This document shows positions 33,934 to 45,600 of a stretch of DNA of 64,000 bases, in pieces. A program made the position numbers and the translations under genes. Location: NCBI GenBank assembly GCA_033398695.1, contig CM065817.1, forward strand, positions 32,746,231 through 32,810,230. The letters are read 5' to 3'. Within the stretch, counting starts at the first letter, position 1, and each line of letters starts with the position of its first letter. The notes beneath the pieces were generated by a model. The model saw nothing but the letters and a program-made list of their open reading frames with translations. It did not search any database and had not been told where the DNA came from. The stretch is from Orobanche coerulescens. Lineage: Eukaryota > Streptophyta > Magnoliopsida > Lamiales > Orobanchaceae.

Positions 33934-35146
33934 TGTTGATATAAAATCGGATATTTGCGCCGTTTTGTGCGGAAGCGAAAATAAATTGCGGAAAATAAAT
34001 CACACAAGGATTTATAGAGGTTCGGCTATTAACGAAGCCTACGTCCTCTCTCGATGTATCTTTTTCTTAGGATTAAGATCAAAACCTCTACGCCTCTCTT
34101 CTATCGGTCGAGGGATTACCGTTACAAGCTCGTCTTCTATCGGTCCGAGTAAAACCGTTTTTCCTTTTCTATTGGATAAGGAATCAACCACTCTAGCTTT
34201 CTATTGGTACTAGATAAACCTCACTGAGATATCGATTGCGATTCTAACAATGCCGGATACTTGATCCTAATAACACCGAATCCAATCGTATCTTTTCTTT
34301 TACCTCTCGTGTATAATGTTGAATGTATAAACACTCAAACTAACAATATAAGCTCAACATTACAACAACAATGTACGTATATGATTCTCAGATGTATGAC
34401 TTGTTTGCTTGAAGTTGTTGTATTCAAACAATACCATAGGCATGGTATTTATAGGCACTTTCCACAAACTAGCCGTTGCTGGCTGTTTTGACTTGCTAGC
34501 GTGCGCTAACCTTCTTTATTAGCGTGCGCTGACTCATTAGCGTGCCTGTAGCGTGCGCTAGACTGTTCCCAGTTTCAGTCCAGTAGCTTCATTTCTTCTT
34601 TAGCGTACGTTATGCCTTCTGCCTTACGTACGTAACCTTCTTGTATTAGCGTGCGTTAATAACACATTGTAGCGTGCGCTAATACAATATATCTGTTGCA
34701 TGGATTGTCAAAGTATCCGTTTGATATGCTGACTTTGACCTGCTTTTCCCAACGTTCTGATTGACTTGATTCAAACTGCTTAGCGTGCGCTATTCCTTCT
34801 TTGTAGCGTGCGCTAATGCTGATTTCATTGCATACGTCATTATGTGTTTGAATTCCTTCACAACGGTAACAAGGCTCGATAGCGTGCGTTAATGATAATG
34901 TGTAGCGTGCGCTATCTCATCAGCTGACTTCACTTCAGCTTACTTCGAACTTGGCTGATATGCAGATGACTTCCCGTTAGCGTGCGCTAACATATGTGAC
35001 TTAGCGTGCGCTAATTCAGTCCAGATTGCAACTTTTTGCGTCTTCGTCTGCTTCGTCGTTTTGCTTCGCCTCGATGTTGTTTTGTTGTTTAGCAACTTTA
35101 ATCATCAAAACACAAATTAAATATGTGTGGAATAAATATTCCAACA
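33934..35146 (-). repeat. 3' LTR of element D (left in window)
   Basis: It runs TGTTGATATA ... ATTCCAACA on the plus strand. It carries the TAGCGTGCGCTA array at 34497-35017, with TATAAATA on the minus strand at 34453-34446 directly downstream. The short open frames in it are not genes. Confidence 0.92.
34497..35017. promoter_or_regulatory. TAGCGTGCGCTA palindrome array in D 3' LTR
   Basis: About 14 copies of TTAGCGTGCGCTAA and close variants (TAGCGTACGTTA, TTACGTACGTAA) lie in 520 bp. A second motif, TCCAGTAGCT, occurs at about 34569. The array is upstream of the TATA box in transcription sense. Repeated palindromes in Sirevirus LTR control regions are, as I recall, described in maize. This motif sequence is one I do not recognise. 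Confidence 0.7.
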
Positions 35147-35577
35147 ATCTCCCCCTTTTTGATGATTACAAAACAACTCTTGAATTGGATAACCTGTAAA
35201 AATAATATATGTATATTTCTACGAATCAAAGTTTTCGGCTTTGATCGTTTCGTTAGTTTCTCCAATCCTCTTTTCTTTTCGACATCTCCTTTATTTTCCA
35301 ACTACGTCGTTTTTCATTTTTCAATTTTTCAACTCCCCCTATTTGTATGCTTTATTTTTCTTTTCGACTTCTTCGATTTTTCTCATTTTTATCTCAATTC
35401 TTCTCCTTCTCATTTTTATCTCAATTCATGTTTTTCTCCCCCTTTTTGTCTTCATCAAAAAGTAAAAAATATAGAGTATATCGAAATATAAATATGCATG
35501 ATACAAATGAATATGCATTAATAAGCAAAAATACTCCCCCTAAAAGTATTATCTCCCCCTTTTTAAAATATCAATTG
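35147..35577 (-). other. Repeated polypurine tracts of element D
   Basis: On the minus strand, AAAAAGGGGGAGAT directly precedes the LTR. Further copies of AGGGGGAG or GGGGGAG-like tracts occur near 35331, 35438, 35532 and 35551. Several polypurine tracts upstream of the 3' LTR are a known Sirevirus hallmark. The rest of the stretch is pyrimidine-rich on the plus strand and non-coding. Confidence 0.75.
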
Positions 35578-37122
35578 TTAAAATTTATTTTTGGGGATCC
35601 AACCTATAGTTGGTTTTTCTTTTGAAATGTAGACGATATTTGAAATGTTTGTTCCTTTAGGAACCCAAATCTTTTTAATTTTTATCGTTCGTCTTGGGCT
35701 TTTGCAATTTGAAATGTGATGCCCGATTTTCAAACATTTTTCACATCGGGGTATTCTAAAATTGACGGATTCGTTTTTCGAACGTGGTTTGAATCTTAAC
35801 CCCTCTTTATTTAGAGTATATTTTTGAACACATAACATTTGTTCAAATTTATCGTTGCCGCACGAGAATTTCTTTGTCAAAATTTTTAGTTCATCTTGAA
35901 CTTTTAAAAGATCATTCTTTAAAATATTCTCGTTTTCAATGCATTTCGAATGATCAACTTCGACAAATTTCCCTTTTTCAAGTATTTTGGAATTTTCGAT
36001 TTACAAAGTTTTATATTTAGACTTGAGGGATTTAATTTCATTTAAAGCATTTTGATAGTCCGTATGTAATAACTCGAATGCTTCAAAGAGTTGATCATAG
36101 GAGTTACTTACTTGGCTTTCGACGTCGCTATCGTCGAATGAACTCCGGGCCATAAGCGCGAGATTATTTTGTTCAAGAAAATCTTCATCGGGATCTTCGT
36201 CGCTCCATGTTGCGATTAAAACTTCCTTTTGCTTTACTCGACAGTTTTTGGCGAAGTAGCCTTGTTTACCACATAATCGACAAGTGTTGTCGGGTTTCTT
36301 CGATTCCCCCGCTTGAATGTGCTTCTTCCTCCAGTTTAATAAGTGTTGGAACTTATTAATATTTTTGGCATAATATGCCATTTCTTCGTCGCTTTCGTCC
36401 ACCGGGGTTTCTTCTTTCTTCTTCGACATTTTAGCCTTGAAGGCTATCGACCTCTCCTTCGGTTTCGGTTTGGCATTCCGAGATTTTAGGACAATCTCGT
36501 AGTTGATAATAGAACCAACGAGAGCACTAAAATCGAGAGTATTTAAATCTTTGGATTCCATTATTGCCGTAACCGTACCGTCCCATTCTCGAGGTAGTGA
36601 TCGGAGAATTTTCTTTACTTTCTCACTACTCGAAAGTGGTTTTCCGAAACATGCTAATCCATTGGTGATAACCGAAAATCGGTCAAGCATAATCGAGATG
36701 GATTCGTCGTCCTTCATTTGGAATAATTCATAATCGTGAAGGAGCATGTTTATCTTCGTCTCCTTGACTTGAGACGTACCTTCGTGTGTTACCTCAAGCA
36801 TTTTCCAGATTTCTTTGGCACTATCACACGATGATATTCGGTTGTCTTCTTCCGGATTTAAAGCACAGTATAATAATTGCATCGCTTTGCAATTATAATG
36901 GTCGTTTTTCCAATCCGCATCGTCATACTCTTCAAAGGTTTTGAGGGTTCCGTTTGAGTTCGTCGGGATTTTGGGACCAAGACAAATCACCTTCCAAAGT
37001 TCAATGTCGTAAGCTCGAATGAATATCGACATATTCTTCTTCCATGTCATGAAGTTTGCGCCATCAAAAAATGGTGGTCGGTTGAGAGCAAGGCCTTCGA
37101 CGGGAGCCATTTGAAACGCCAT
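35578..37122 (-). pseudogene. gag: Gag of element D, one in-frame stop
   Basis: It starts MAFQMAPVEGLALNRPPFFD at 37122. A UBN2-type gag core (for example FMTWKKNMSIF, ALNPEEDNRISSCDSAKEIW, RSLPREWDGTV) covers about residues 10-220. Two zinc knuckles follow: CRLCGKQGYFAKNC at about 36265-36310, whose His is replaced by Tyr, and CEKCLKIGHHISNC near 35735. A Lys/Glu-rich coiled coil lies between them. A single TAA at 36001-36003 splits an otherwise continuous frame of about 514 codons. The frame ends at 35578 shortly after KKIWVPKGTN, which in full-length relatives leads directly into protease. Pol is therefore cleanly missing. A gag-only element would depend on relatives for reverse transcription and integration. 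Confidence 0.88.
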
Positions 37123-37163
37123 TGGATCTTTTCTCCTCGGATGTTAAGCCGCGTATTGGAGTA

Positions 37164-37178
37164 CCTCTCCGATACCAA
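37164..37178 (-). other. Primer-binding site of element D
   Basis: On the minus strand TTGGTATCGGAGAGG starts two bases after the LTR end. It resembles the initiator-Met tRNA complement used by the other Copia elements here. Confidence 0.8.
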
Positions 37179-37179
37179 T

Positions 37180-38393
37180 TGTTGATATAAAATCAGATAT
37201 TTGCGCCGTTTTGTGCGGAAGCGAAAATAAATTGCGGAAAATAAATCACACAAGGATTTATAGAAGTTCGGCTATTAACGAAGCCTACGTCCTCTCTCGA
37301 TGTATCTTTTTCTTAGGATTAAGATCAAAACCTCTACGCCTCTCTTCTATCGGTCGAGGGATTACCGTTACAAGCTCGTCTTCTATCGGTCCGAGTAAAA
37401 CCGTTTTTCCTTTTCTATTGGATAAGGAATCAACCACTCTAGCTTTCTATTGGTACTAGATAAACCTCACTGAGATATCGATTGCGATTCTAACAATGCC
37501 GGATACTTGATCCTAATAACACCGAATCCAATCGTATCTTTTCTTTTATCTCTCGTGTATAATGTTGAATGTATAAACACTCAAACTAACAATATAAGCT
37601 CAATATTACAACAACAATGTACGTATATGATTCTCAGATGTATGACTTGTTTGCTTGAAGTTGTTGTATTCAAACAATACCATAGGAATGGTATTTATAG
37701 GCATTTTCCACAAACTAGCCGTTGCTGGCTGTTTTGACTTGCTAGCGTGCGCTAGCCTTCTTTATTAGCGTGCGCTAACTCATTAGCGTGCCTGTAGCGT
37801 GCGCTAGACTGTTCCCAGTTTCAGTCCAGTAGCTTCGTTTCTTCTTTAGCGTACGTTATGCCTTCTGCCTTACGTACGTAACCTTCTTGTATTAGCGTGC
37901 GTTAATAACACATTGTAGCGTGCGCTAATACAATATATCCGTTGCATGGATTGTCAAAGTATCCGTTTGATATGCTGACTTTGACCTGCTTTTCCCAACG
38001 TTCTGATTGACTTGATTCAAACTGCTTAGCGTGCGCTATTCCTTCTTTGTAGCGTGCGCTAATGCTGATTTCATTACATACGTCATTCTGTGTTTGAATT
38101 CCTTCACAACAGTAACAAGGCTCGATAGCGTGCGTTAATGATAATGTGTAGCGTGCGCTATCTCATCAGCTGACTTCACTTCAGCTTACTTCGAACTTGG
38201 CTGATATGCAGATGACTTCCCGTTAGCGTGCGCTAACATATGTGACTTGGCGTGCGCTAATTCAGTCCAGATTGCAACTTTTTGCGTCTTCGTCTGCTTC
38301 GTCGTTTTGCTTCGCCTCGATGTTGTTTTGTTGTTTAGCAACTTTAATCATCAAAACACAAATTAAATAATGTGTGGAATAAATATTCCAACA
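37180..38393 (-). repeat. 5' LTR of element D (right in window), with palindrome array and TATA box
   Basis: It is nearly identical to the left LTR. On the minus strand the order is palindrome array (38262-37743, about 14 TAGCGTGCGCTA-type copies), then TATAAATA at 37699-37692, then R/U5 and the primer site. This is the copy that would drive transcription. Confidence 0.92.
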
Positions 38394-38880
38394 TATTGCC
38401 GAGAGCAAGGGATCCGACATCAAAAGACGCCCCCGAAGACTCCGCAACTCAATGGTTTGGCGGAGAGAATGAGCCGGACTTTGGTCGAGAGAGCTCGTTG
38501 TTTGCTCTCACATGCCGGATTGCCAAAGTCGTTTTGGGGAGAAGCTTTGAACACGGCGGTTCATGTTATTAATTTGACGCCGTGTGTCCCTTTGGAGTTT
38601 GATGTGCCGGATAAGGTGTGGAGCGGTAAAGAAATTTCGTACCGCCACTTGAGGGTCTTCGGATGTAAAGCTTTTGTTCACATTCCGAATGATGAGAGAT
38701 CAAAGCTTGATTCCAAGACGAAGCCGTGTATTTTTATTGGCTACGGGCTTGATGAGTTCGGGTATAGATTATATGACCCGGTGACAAAGAAGCTTGTTCG
38801 GTCGAGAGACGTTGTTTTTGTAGAAGATCAAACGATGAAAGATGTTGAGAATGAAGAGTCGGCTCCACAACACGATGATA
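38394..38880 (+). CDS. Copia E integrase continuation, partial
   Basis: The frame picks up right after element D and stays open to the start of Sirevirus B. It contains the third catalytic Glu region (LNGLAERMSRTLVERARC), the SFWGEALNTAVHVINLTP segment and the integrase C-terminal LRVFGCKAFVHIP. It ends at about EESAPQHDDR, where B begins. RT and RNase H of E must lie beyond the window. No nonsense codon is present. Confidence 0.92.
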
Positions 38881-40158
38881 GATTCATATTGATATAGATT
38901 TTGATGATACCAAAATAGGTTATTAGAATTATAAATGTATAGGAATTAGACTCCCCCAAATACTTGTAATTTTCATTTAAAATTAAAGGGGTCAGAAGAG
39001 TCACTACAAAACAGAAGACGGATTAAGTCTTTGCCTACTGAATTCAACCAGAAGACCAGTAGAGGGTTCAGCACTGGTCAGACCAGAAGACCAGTAGACA
39101 GCGTCACTTGTCTATTAGAACTCGACCAGAAGAAGTGGCAGTCCGAGATTAAACAGCTTTCCACGTCAGCCCTACTTAATGGTCAGAGTTGACTTATGTG
39201 CATGCAAGGACAAACTCGGCCGCATTTATTGCTGAAAGCGATGTGATATTTGTATTTTATACAAAGATGGCGGAACAAGAATCGGCCAAGATTTTTATAC
39301 TTAACAAAGAGAATCCAGACAAGGAAGTTTGCCGGATTTTATGGAGATCATCTTCAATGGGAAAAAATTTCAAATACAAGAATAAAAGGCAATTCAAGAT
39401 AACAGAGAAAATATACGAGAACATACAGAGAGATAACACGATCAAGCATTCAAAAATGCACAAAGCAAGATTTACATAGCTTAAAGTTCTAGTTACTCAG
39501 TTGTGTTTTATTTTTTTATTTGTAACTGAGTAATATTCAAATAGTTTTGTTTTGGATAGGTATTTTCAGGAGCACGGTTAAGTGTTTCCAGTGAATCAGG
39601 GTCTAGGTAAAGAGATTCCGGTGGAGTCAGGTCACGGTATAGAGATTCTGGTGAATCAGGGTCACGGTGAAGTGATACCGATATTAGGATAGATCGAGTA
39701 GGAAGTTTAGGGTTGTATAAGTCTTCTTATGATTATAAACTCACAAAAATAGTGAATTTGCTCCTATCCAAAAGGGGAACAGTGGACTAGTGGAGTATTA
39801 CATATACCTCCGATACCACTATAAAATCTCTCCAACTCTCTACTACTTTATATTTATTGTTGCTTGAAATCTGTCCTATCTACTGAAATCGAACCAGAAG
39901 AGAAGAAACAAGTCTATTGGTCAGATACCAGAAGACTTGTATCCTCCCACTGATTACTAGTAGACCAGTGTATTAATACACAAAAAACATTTTTCAACTT
40001 ATTTTCCAACACTTATCTGTTATATACTCCATCTTCAAGACAAACAAAAAGACTTCCGCTACAAAATATTTATAAACTCTGATTTTAAAAAGAAATTTTA
40101 AAATTACCATCTAGCTTATTCACCCCCCTCTAAGCTAGATCTTGCCTCGGGACCAACG
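38881..40158 (+). repeat. 5' LTR of copy B
   Basis: It is homologous to 15269-16541. It holds the paired motif ACCAGAAGACCAGTAGA twice (about 39047 and 39082) and further half copies at 39124 and 39893-39967. TATAAAAT at 39820-39827 is the TATA candidate. No 3' LTR of B is in view. Confidence 0.8.
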
Positions 40159-40160
40159 AG

Positions 40161-40174
40161 TGGTATCAAAGCAG
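40161..40174 (+). other. Primer-binding site of copy B
   Basis: TGGTATCAAAGCAG is identical to that of copy A. Confidence 0.8.
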
Positions 40175-40281
40175 TAGGTTCATTGGACCACCGCATCTGG
40201 TTACTGAATCTGATCAAGACAAAGTATATCGACCAGCAGACTTATTTTCATTTCAAAAAAATAGTTTACACTATTTCAAAA

Positions 40282-41460
40282 ATGGACAGATCTCAAACCC
40301 ACATGTATACTGATGAGGAGTTTGATGAATGGAGTATATGCATGCAGATTCACCTCTCTGCAATGCATGATGGAATGTGGTCAGTGCTCCAGGATGGACC
40401 CAAAAAAGTAATGAATATCAATCCCGATTCCACTGGATCACCCACTAACACTCACCCCCGACTGATCCAAAATCCTAAAGAAGAATGGTCCATGGATGAC
40501 TACAAGCTGGCCAACCTGGACAACATTGCTAAAAGTGAAATCATGAGAACATTAGGGAAAACCACATTTCCCATGATCAAATCATATATTTCCACTGCAA
40601 AGAACTCTGGGACAAGTTACATGAACTTTCACTTGGAACGGATCAGATCAGGGAGAATAAACTCTCTATTATTGTTCAAAAATTTGATGCTTTTGAAATG
40701 CTTCCTAACGAATCCATCGATGCAATGGAGGTGAGGTTTACTAATATTTTAAATGAGTTATCTATTTTGCAAAAATACTATAGCAAAAAGGAAGTGTGCG
40801 TGAAAGTTTTTACAGGCCTTACTAAAAGAATGGCATGTTAAAGTGGTGTCCATCAAAAGCACCAAGGATCTGAGTACAATGTCAGTAGAGTCCCTTTTCT
40901 GGAAATTGAAAGACCATGCTTTTGATCTTGAAAGATTGGAAAAGAAGGAAGTTGCAAGTGAGAAATTAGCAGCGGCAGTGGTTGCATCCACGATCAGTAG
41001 ACCCCCTAAAACCAGCAAAGACAAAAGCACATCCAATAAAGAGAAGGGGTCTATTGTAAAGGAGAAAAAGGAAGAAAAATTGGAGGAAGAAATGGCTCTC
41101 CTTATGAAGAGCTTTAGAAAATTCATGAAGAAGGACTACACCAAAGGGGGAAGCTCTAGTACCAGACCCATTAATAAGCCTCAAGATCCCCAATATGATA
41201 GGGTATGTTTCAGATGCAAGAGGCCTGGACATTTCAAGAAATAATGTCCATATCCTGAGGAAACCAAAGAGTATCCCAGATCTGGTAGCCCCAGAAGAAC
41301 AGAAAGAAATGAAAAGAAATAACCTTCCAAAGATGATAAAAGAAAGAAAGCTCTAGTAGCAGAAGAGGAGAAATCAAAAGAGAAGGTGAGCTCTTCTGGT
41401 GTAATCTCATCTGGTTCAGAAGAGGGTGAACCAACACTCATCTGCTTAATGGTAGAAGAA
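40282..41460 (+). pseudogene. gag: Copia gag of copy B, frameshifted
   Basis: It starts MDRSQTHMYTDEEFDEWS, as in copy A. The same two frameshifts occur (about 40600 and 40835). The zinc knuckle CFRCKRPGHFKK is followed by TAA where copy A has GAA, so the knuckle loses its last Cys. A second stop lies in the downstream basic region (about 41320). The reading ends at LICLMVEE next to the inverted block. Confidence 0.85.
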
Positions 41461-42372
41461 CTTCTTCTGAGTATTTTGAGAAACTATTTCTTTGTGTCTG
41501 TTAAACCTTCTTAGTTTTCTGAAATTATTTAGTTTAACGTACCTCTTAGAATAGTAGCACGGACGGTGAAGCTTGGTATCCCCTCCACTAGTTTGGAGCA
41601 GTAGATCTCTATCTTGGTCATGTAATAAGGTTTTCTTTGAAATCGGACCGGTGTCTCCGTTATTATACCAATAGGGATGCCAGTTTATCTTTCTACTGGT
41701 ATTGACTTGACCACAAGATATATAAACCTTCTTCTAATTTTTCACTTTAGGGCCTTGACCAGAAGTTTATCCCTTCTGGTACCCTTGACCAGTAGTAGGG
41801 GTATTGTTTTTATTGAGATCACAATTCTTTTTGGTAAAACCCTTGAAGGGTCCTTTAGATTGATGAGTTTTCCCTTGTTTAAAGTTGACAGGTTTTGAAA
41901 GAATATTTTGGTTATTTTTATAGTCATATCCTATGTATGCTTTGCCTTTTGGTATGACTTGTCCCTCAGTAATAGAGTTCAAAGATTGTGTGGATTTTGT
42001 GAATGTTTTAATTTGCTCCTTGAGTTTTATTTCATTTGATCTCAATTCAGTATTCTCAGTTTTTAAATTTGCATTTTGTTTTGTTACTGATCCAATCTGA
42101 CTAATAAGGATATTTTCCCTATTTTCCCGATTGTCATTTTCTTTTGATAAAATTTCCTTTTCAGATTCAAGCTGAGAATATATGTCTTGGATTTTTTCAA
42201 ATTCCTCTTTTAAAAATTTTACCATAATATATGTGCTTTCTGTATTAACATAATGAGAATAACTTGAATATGATACCTCCTCTCCAGCCATTTCCCTTAA
42301 ATTACGATTATCAAAGGAAACTGGAAGAAGCTCGAGCCCCATTTCATGGCTTAGAGCTAAGCTGGAATCCAA
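41461..42372 (-). pseudogene. Inverted gag C-terminal segment of copy B
   Basis: The minus-strand reading is open for about 200 codons from 42372 (DSSLALSHEMGLELLP) through a coiled coil rich in Glu/Lys/Asn to NNTPTTGQGYQKG. It has both ends at the same positions as in copy A. It is cleaner than A's version, where the frame is broken at the first coil. It encodes the gag tail of the same element in reverse, not an independent antisense protein. Confidence 0.8.
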
Positions 42373-45300
42373 GAAAAAGTAACAAAAGAGGACCCACTAT
42401 GATGTGGGTCCCCAAATCCTTATTGAATTGATTTATAGGACCAGGTCACCTCTAGAAGGAAGAAAGGGGTCAAGTGATACCTGGACAGTGAATGCTCCAG
42501 ACATATGACCTGGAACAAAGAGTCACTTACCAATTTCATAAATCTAAATGGGAGTCATGTGACCTTTGGAGGTGACAAAATTGGTATGATCACAGGTATA
42601 AAAGATCTGATCAAAGGAAAACTGATGATTAAGGATGTTTATTTTGTGGAAGACTTACATTACAACCTGCTAAGCACTAGCTAACTCTGTTATAAGGGAT
42701 ATGATGTAATGTTCAAAGCGCAGGAGTGTGTGGTGTACAAATCAGGAGACACCATACCAATCTTCAAGGCCTATAAAGATAAGAACCTTTATACAATAAA
42801 CTGGGAATTCAGCTGTCCAGGAGACATGTCTACTGGCCAAGAATGAACAATGCTGGCTATGGCACAAGTGGATGAGCCATATGAATTTCAAGTCAATCAT
42901 CAATCTAGCCAAAGGAGGTCTTGTTGAAGGGTTGCCATTAATGATTTTTGACAGGATAAGCCTCTGTAGAGCTTGTCAGAAAGGAAAACAAGTCAAAGCG
43001 TCCTTCAAAACAAAGCCTAAATATTCAACAACCAGACCTCTGGATCTACTGCATATGGATATGTTTGGTCCTCTGGTTCCTTTCAGCATAAGTGGGAAAA
43101 AGTATACTCTTGTGATAGTAGATGACTATACAAGATATACTTGGACAATTTCCTTGAGCAGGAAGAATGAAGTACTGAAAAAGATGCCAGATCACCTGAG
43201 GTTATTGCAAAACCAGAAGAGTCTGACCCTCCTGAATATAAGTTCAGACAGAGGCACTGAATTTCTCAACCAGGTGACCATAGATTACTGCAACTCTAAT
43301 GGTGTCAGTCACCAATTGTTAGCACCCAGAACACCTCAACAAAATGGGGTAGCTGAAAGAAGAAATAGAACACTCAAAGAAGCTGGAAAAACAATGATTT
43401 CAGAAGCTAAGCTACCTCAAAGGTTTTGGGCAGAAGCTGTTAACACAGCTTGCTATGTTCAGAACAGGTGTATGATCAACAAATTCTTCAACAAGACACC
43501 TTATGAACTATGGAATGGGATAAAACCAAATATTTCACATCTCATAGTGTTTAGGGGAAAGTGCTACATTCACAACAATGGAAAGAATCATCTGAAGACA
43601 TTTGATCAGAAGGCAGATGAAGGCATACTGATGGGTTACTCTTCTACCAGCAAGGCATACATAATTCTAAATAAGATAACAATGGTAGTTGAAAAATGAG
43701 TGCATGTAAAATTTGATGAAGTGGATGATACACCCCCTCTGGATGATGAAGTACCAGCAGAACCCATTCCAGAACTAGTAGATGAACAATTTGCAAGAAT
43801 AGGTATCAATATGGATTAATCAGAAGATGAAGAAGCTGAAAAAATCAAGTCTGCTGTACTCAACCAGTAGAGGTCCCTTCTGCCAACAGAGACATACCAG
43901 ATGGGACTGATCCAGAAGATTTTATCAGAAGACCAGGAGGCACTACTGGTCTTCAACTAGATTTGATATGGCTAAGAGATCACCTACCTGAATTAGTGAT
44001 TGGAGATCCAACAGCTGGAGTCAGAACCAGATCCAAGTCCTCAACAGAAAACATGTTTGAATGCTACATTTCTCAAGTTGAGCTAAAGAATGTTACTGAG
44101 GCATTTGAAGAAGCAGACTGGATCCAGGCTATGCAAAAGGAACTAAATCAGTTTGAAAGGAATGCAGTTTAGGATTTGGTTCCTAAACCAGATCATGTCA
44201 AACCCATTGGCACTAAATGGGTATTCGAGAACAAACTAAATGAAGAAGGTCTTATTATCAAGAACAAAGCCAGGTTAGTGGAACAGGGGTACAATCAATC
44301 AGAAGGCATAAATTTTGATGAGACATTTGCACCAGTTGCCAAATTGGAGGCCATTAGAATATTCCTGGCCTATGCTGCTTACAAGAACTTCACAGTCTAC
44401 CAGATGGATGTGAAGAGTGTATTTTTACAAGGAAATTTAGCAGAAGAGGTCTATGTCCTACAGCCCTCTAGAGTTAAAGTGAGAGGACAAGAAGATATGA
44501 TGTATAAGATGAAAAAGGATCTTATGGGTTGAACCAAGCTCCCAGATCTTGGTATGATACACTCTCCCAGTTCCTAGTTGAAAAGGGATTCACCAAGGGA
44601 GCAGTAGATAAGACATTATTCAGAATTGAACAAGAAGGCCATATCCTTTTAGTTCAAGTTTATGTTGATGATTTTATATTTGAGTCCACTAACCAATTAT
44701 TATGTGAAAGTTCTCTAAGCTTATGCAGGGGAAATTTGAAATGAGCATGATGGGAGAACTCAACTTTTTCTTAGGACTCCAAATAAAGCAACTGCCTATT
44801 AGTATCTTCATCAATCAGTCTAAGTACACCAATGAGCTGGTCAAGAAATTTGGGACAGAAAGAAGGAATTCAGTGAAGATTCCCATGAACACAACAAGCT
44901 CAGCTAATTTGGATGAACAAGGCAAACCAGTAGACCAGAAGACCTACAGAGGCATTATTGCGCCTCTACTGTACCTCGCTGCCAATAGACCTGATATTGC
45001 TTTCTCAGTAGGAGTATGTGCAAGGTTCTAGACCAATTCAAAGGAGAGTCACCTGATCCTTGCAAAGAAGATCCTTAGATACCTAAATGGGACTCAGAAC
45101 ACAGGCCTCTGGTATCCTAAGGAAGGAGGATTTGATCTTGTAGTCTATTCAGACTCAGATTTTGGTGGATGCAAAGTAGACTTGAATAGTACATTAGGGA
45201 CATGCTAACTACTAGGGGGAAGGTTTGTCTCCTGGTTCAGCAAGAAGCAGCAGTCTACTGCTACATCTACTGCAGAAGCAGAATACCTTGTAGCTGGGAG

Positions 45301-45600
45301 TTGCTGCACACAACTCATCTGGATACAACATCTAAGGGATTATGAAATAATTGCCAAGGAGAACAAGATCAGATGTGATAATACAAGCGCCATTGCCATT
45401 GCACAAAATCCAGTACAACATTACAGGACAAAGCACATAGCAATCAGATATCATTTTATCAGAGATCATGTGGAACATAAGAATGTGGCTATTGAGTATG
45501 TCAACACAGAGATTCAGCTTGCAGTTATATTCACAAAACCCCTATGTGAATCACGGTTCAATATGTTGCGAAACGAGTTGAGAATTATCGAATTTCTGTG
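42373..45600 (+). pseudogene. pol: Copia pol of copy B: protease, integrase, RT, RNase H
   Basis: The domains are as in copy A: protease with LDSECSRHMT (near 42490, DSG to DSE), integrase from 42872 (MSHMNFKSI, CRAC, DMFGP, SSDRGTEF, QQNGVAERR), RT with [13 protein letters not shown] and YVDDF (near 44660), and an uninterrupted RNase H ([29 protein letters not shown]). Integrase is open for 275 codons, longer than in A because a TAT in B (43021) is TAG in A. Nonsense codons after VVEK, before DLVPKP, after CARF and in GTC*LLG are shared with A. A frameshift follows DLMG at 44530. It is not functional. Confidence 0.88.

Larger units (their letters stand above)
33934..38393 (-). mobile_element. 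Sirevirus-type gag-only Copia D (4460 bp)
   Basis: The element is complete at both ends: LTRs of 1213 and 1214 bp and a perfect 5-bp target duplication TATTG (33929-33933 and 38394-38398). There is a primer site next to the right LTR and repeated polypurine tracts next to the left LTR, which gives minus orientation. I count only about 15 differences between the LTRs by eye, so the insertion is fairly young. The internal region (about 2 kb) codes for gag only. Protease, integrase, RT, RNase H and a third ORF are absent. Confidence 0.95.
31110..38880 (+). mobile_element. Tork-type Copia E (visible 5' part, hosting element D)
   Basis: The 5' LTR starts exactly where the Gypsy LTR homology breaks. 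A primer site and a long open gag-protease-integrase frame follow. D interrupts E in the integrase (target duplication TATTG), and E resumes at 38394 in the same frame until Sirevirus B begins at about 38881. The RT, RNase H and 3' LTR are not in the window. From the duplicate locus, the 5-bp target duplication should be GATCC (31105-31109). Confidence 0.9.

Noticed and set aside
33934..34213. C-terminal 93 codons of the 657-codon frame starting at 32240
   Set aside because: They are read-through into the LTR of element D. The real continuation of Copia E is at 38394.
35123..35625. Overlapping plus-strand frames rich in Phe/Ser/Leu
   Set aside because: They arise from the pyrimidine-rich complement of D's polypurine-tract region on the antisense strand.
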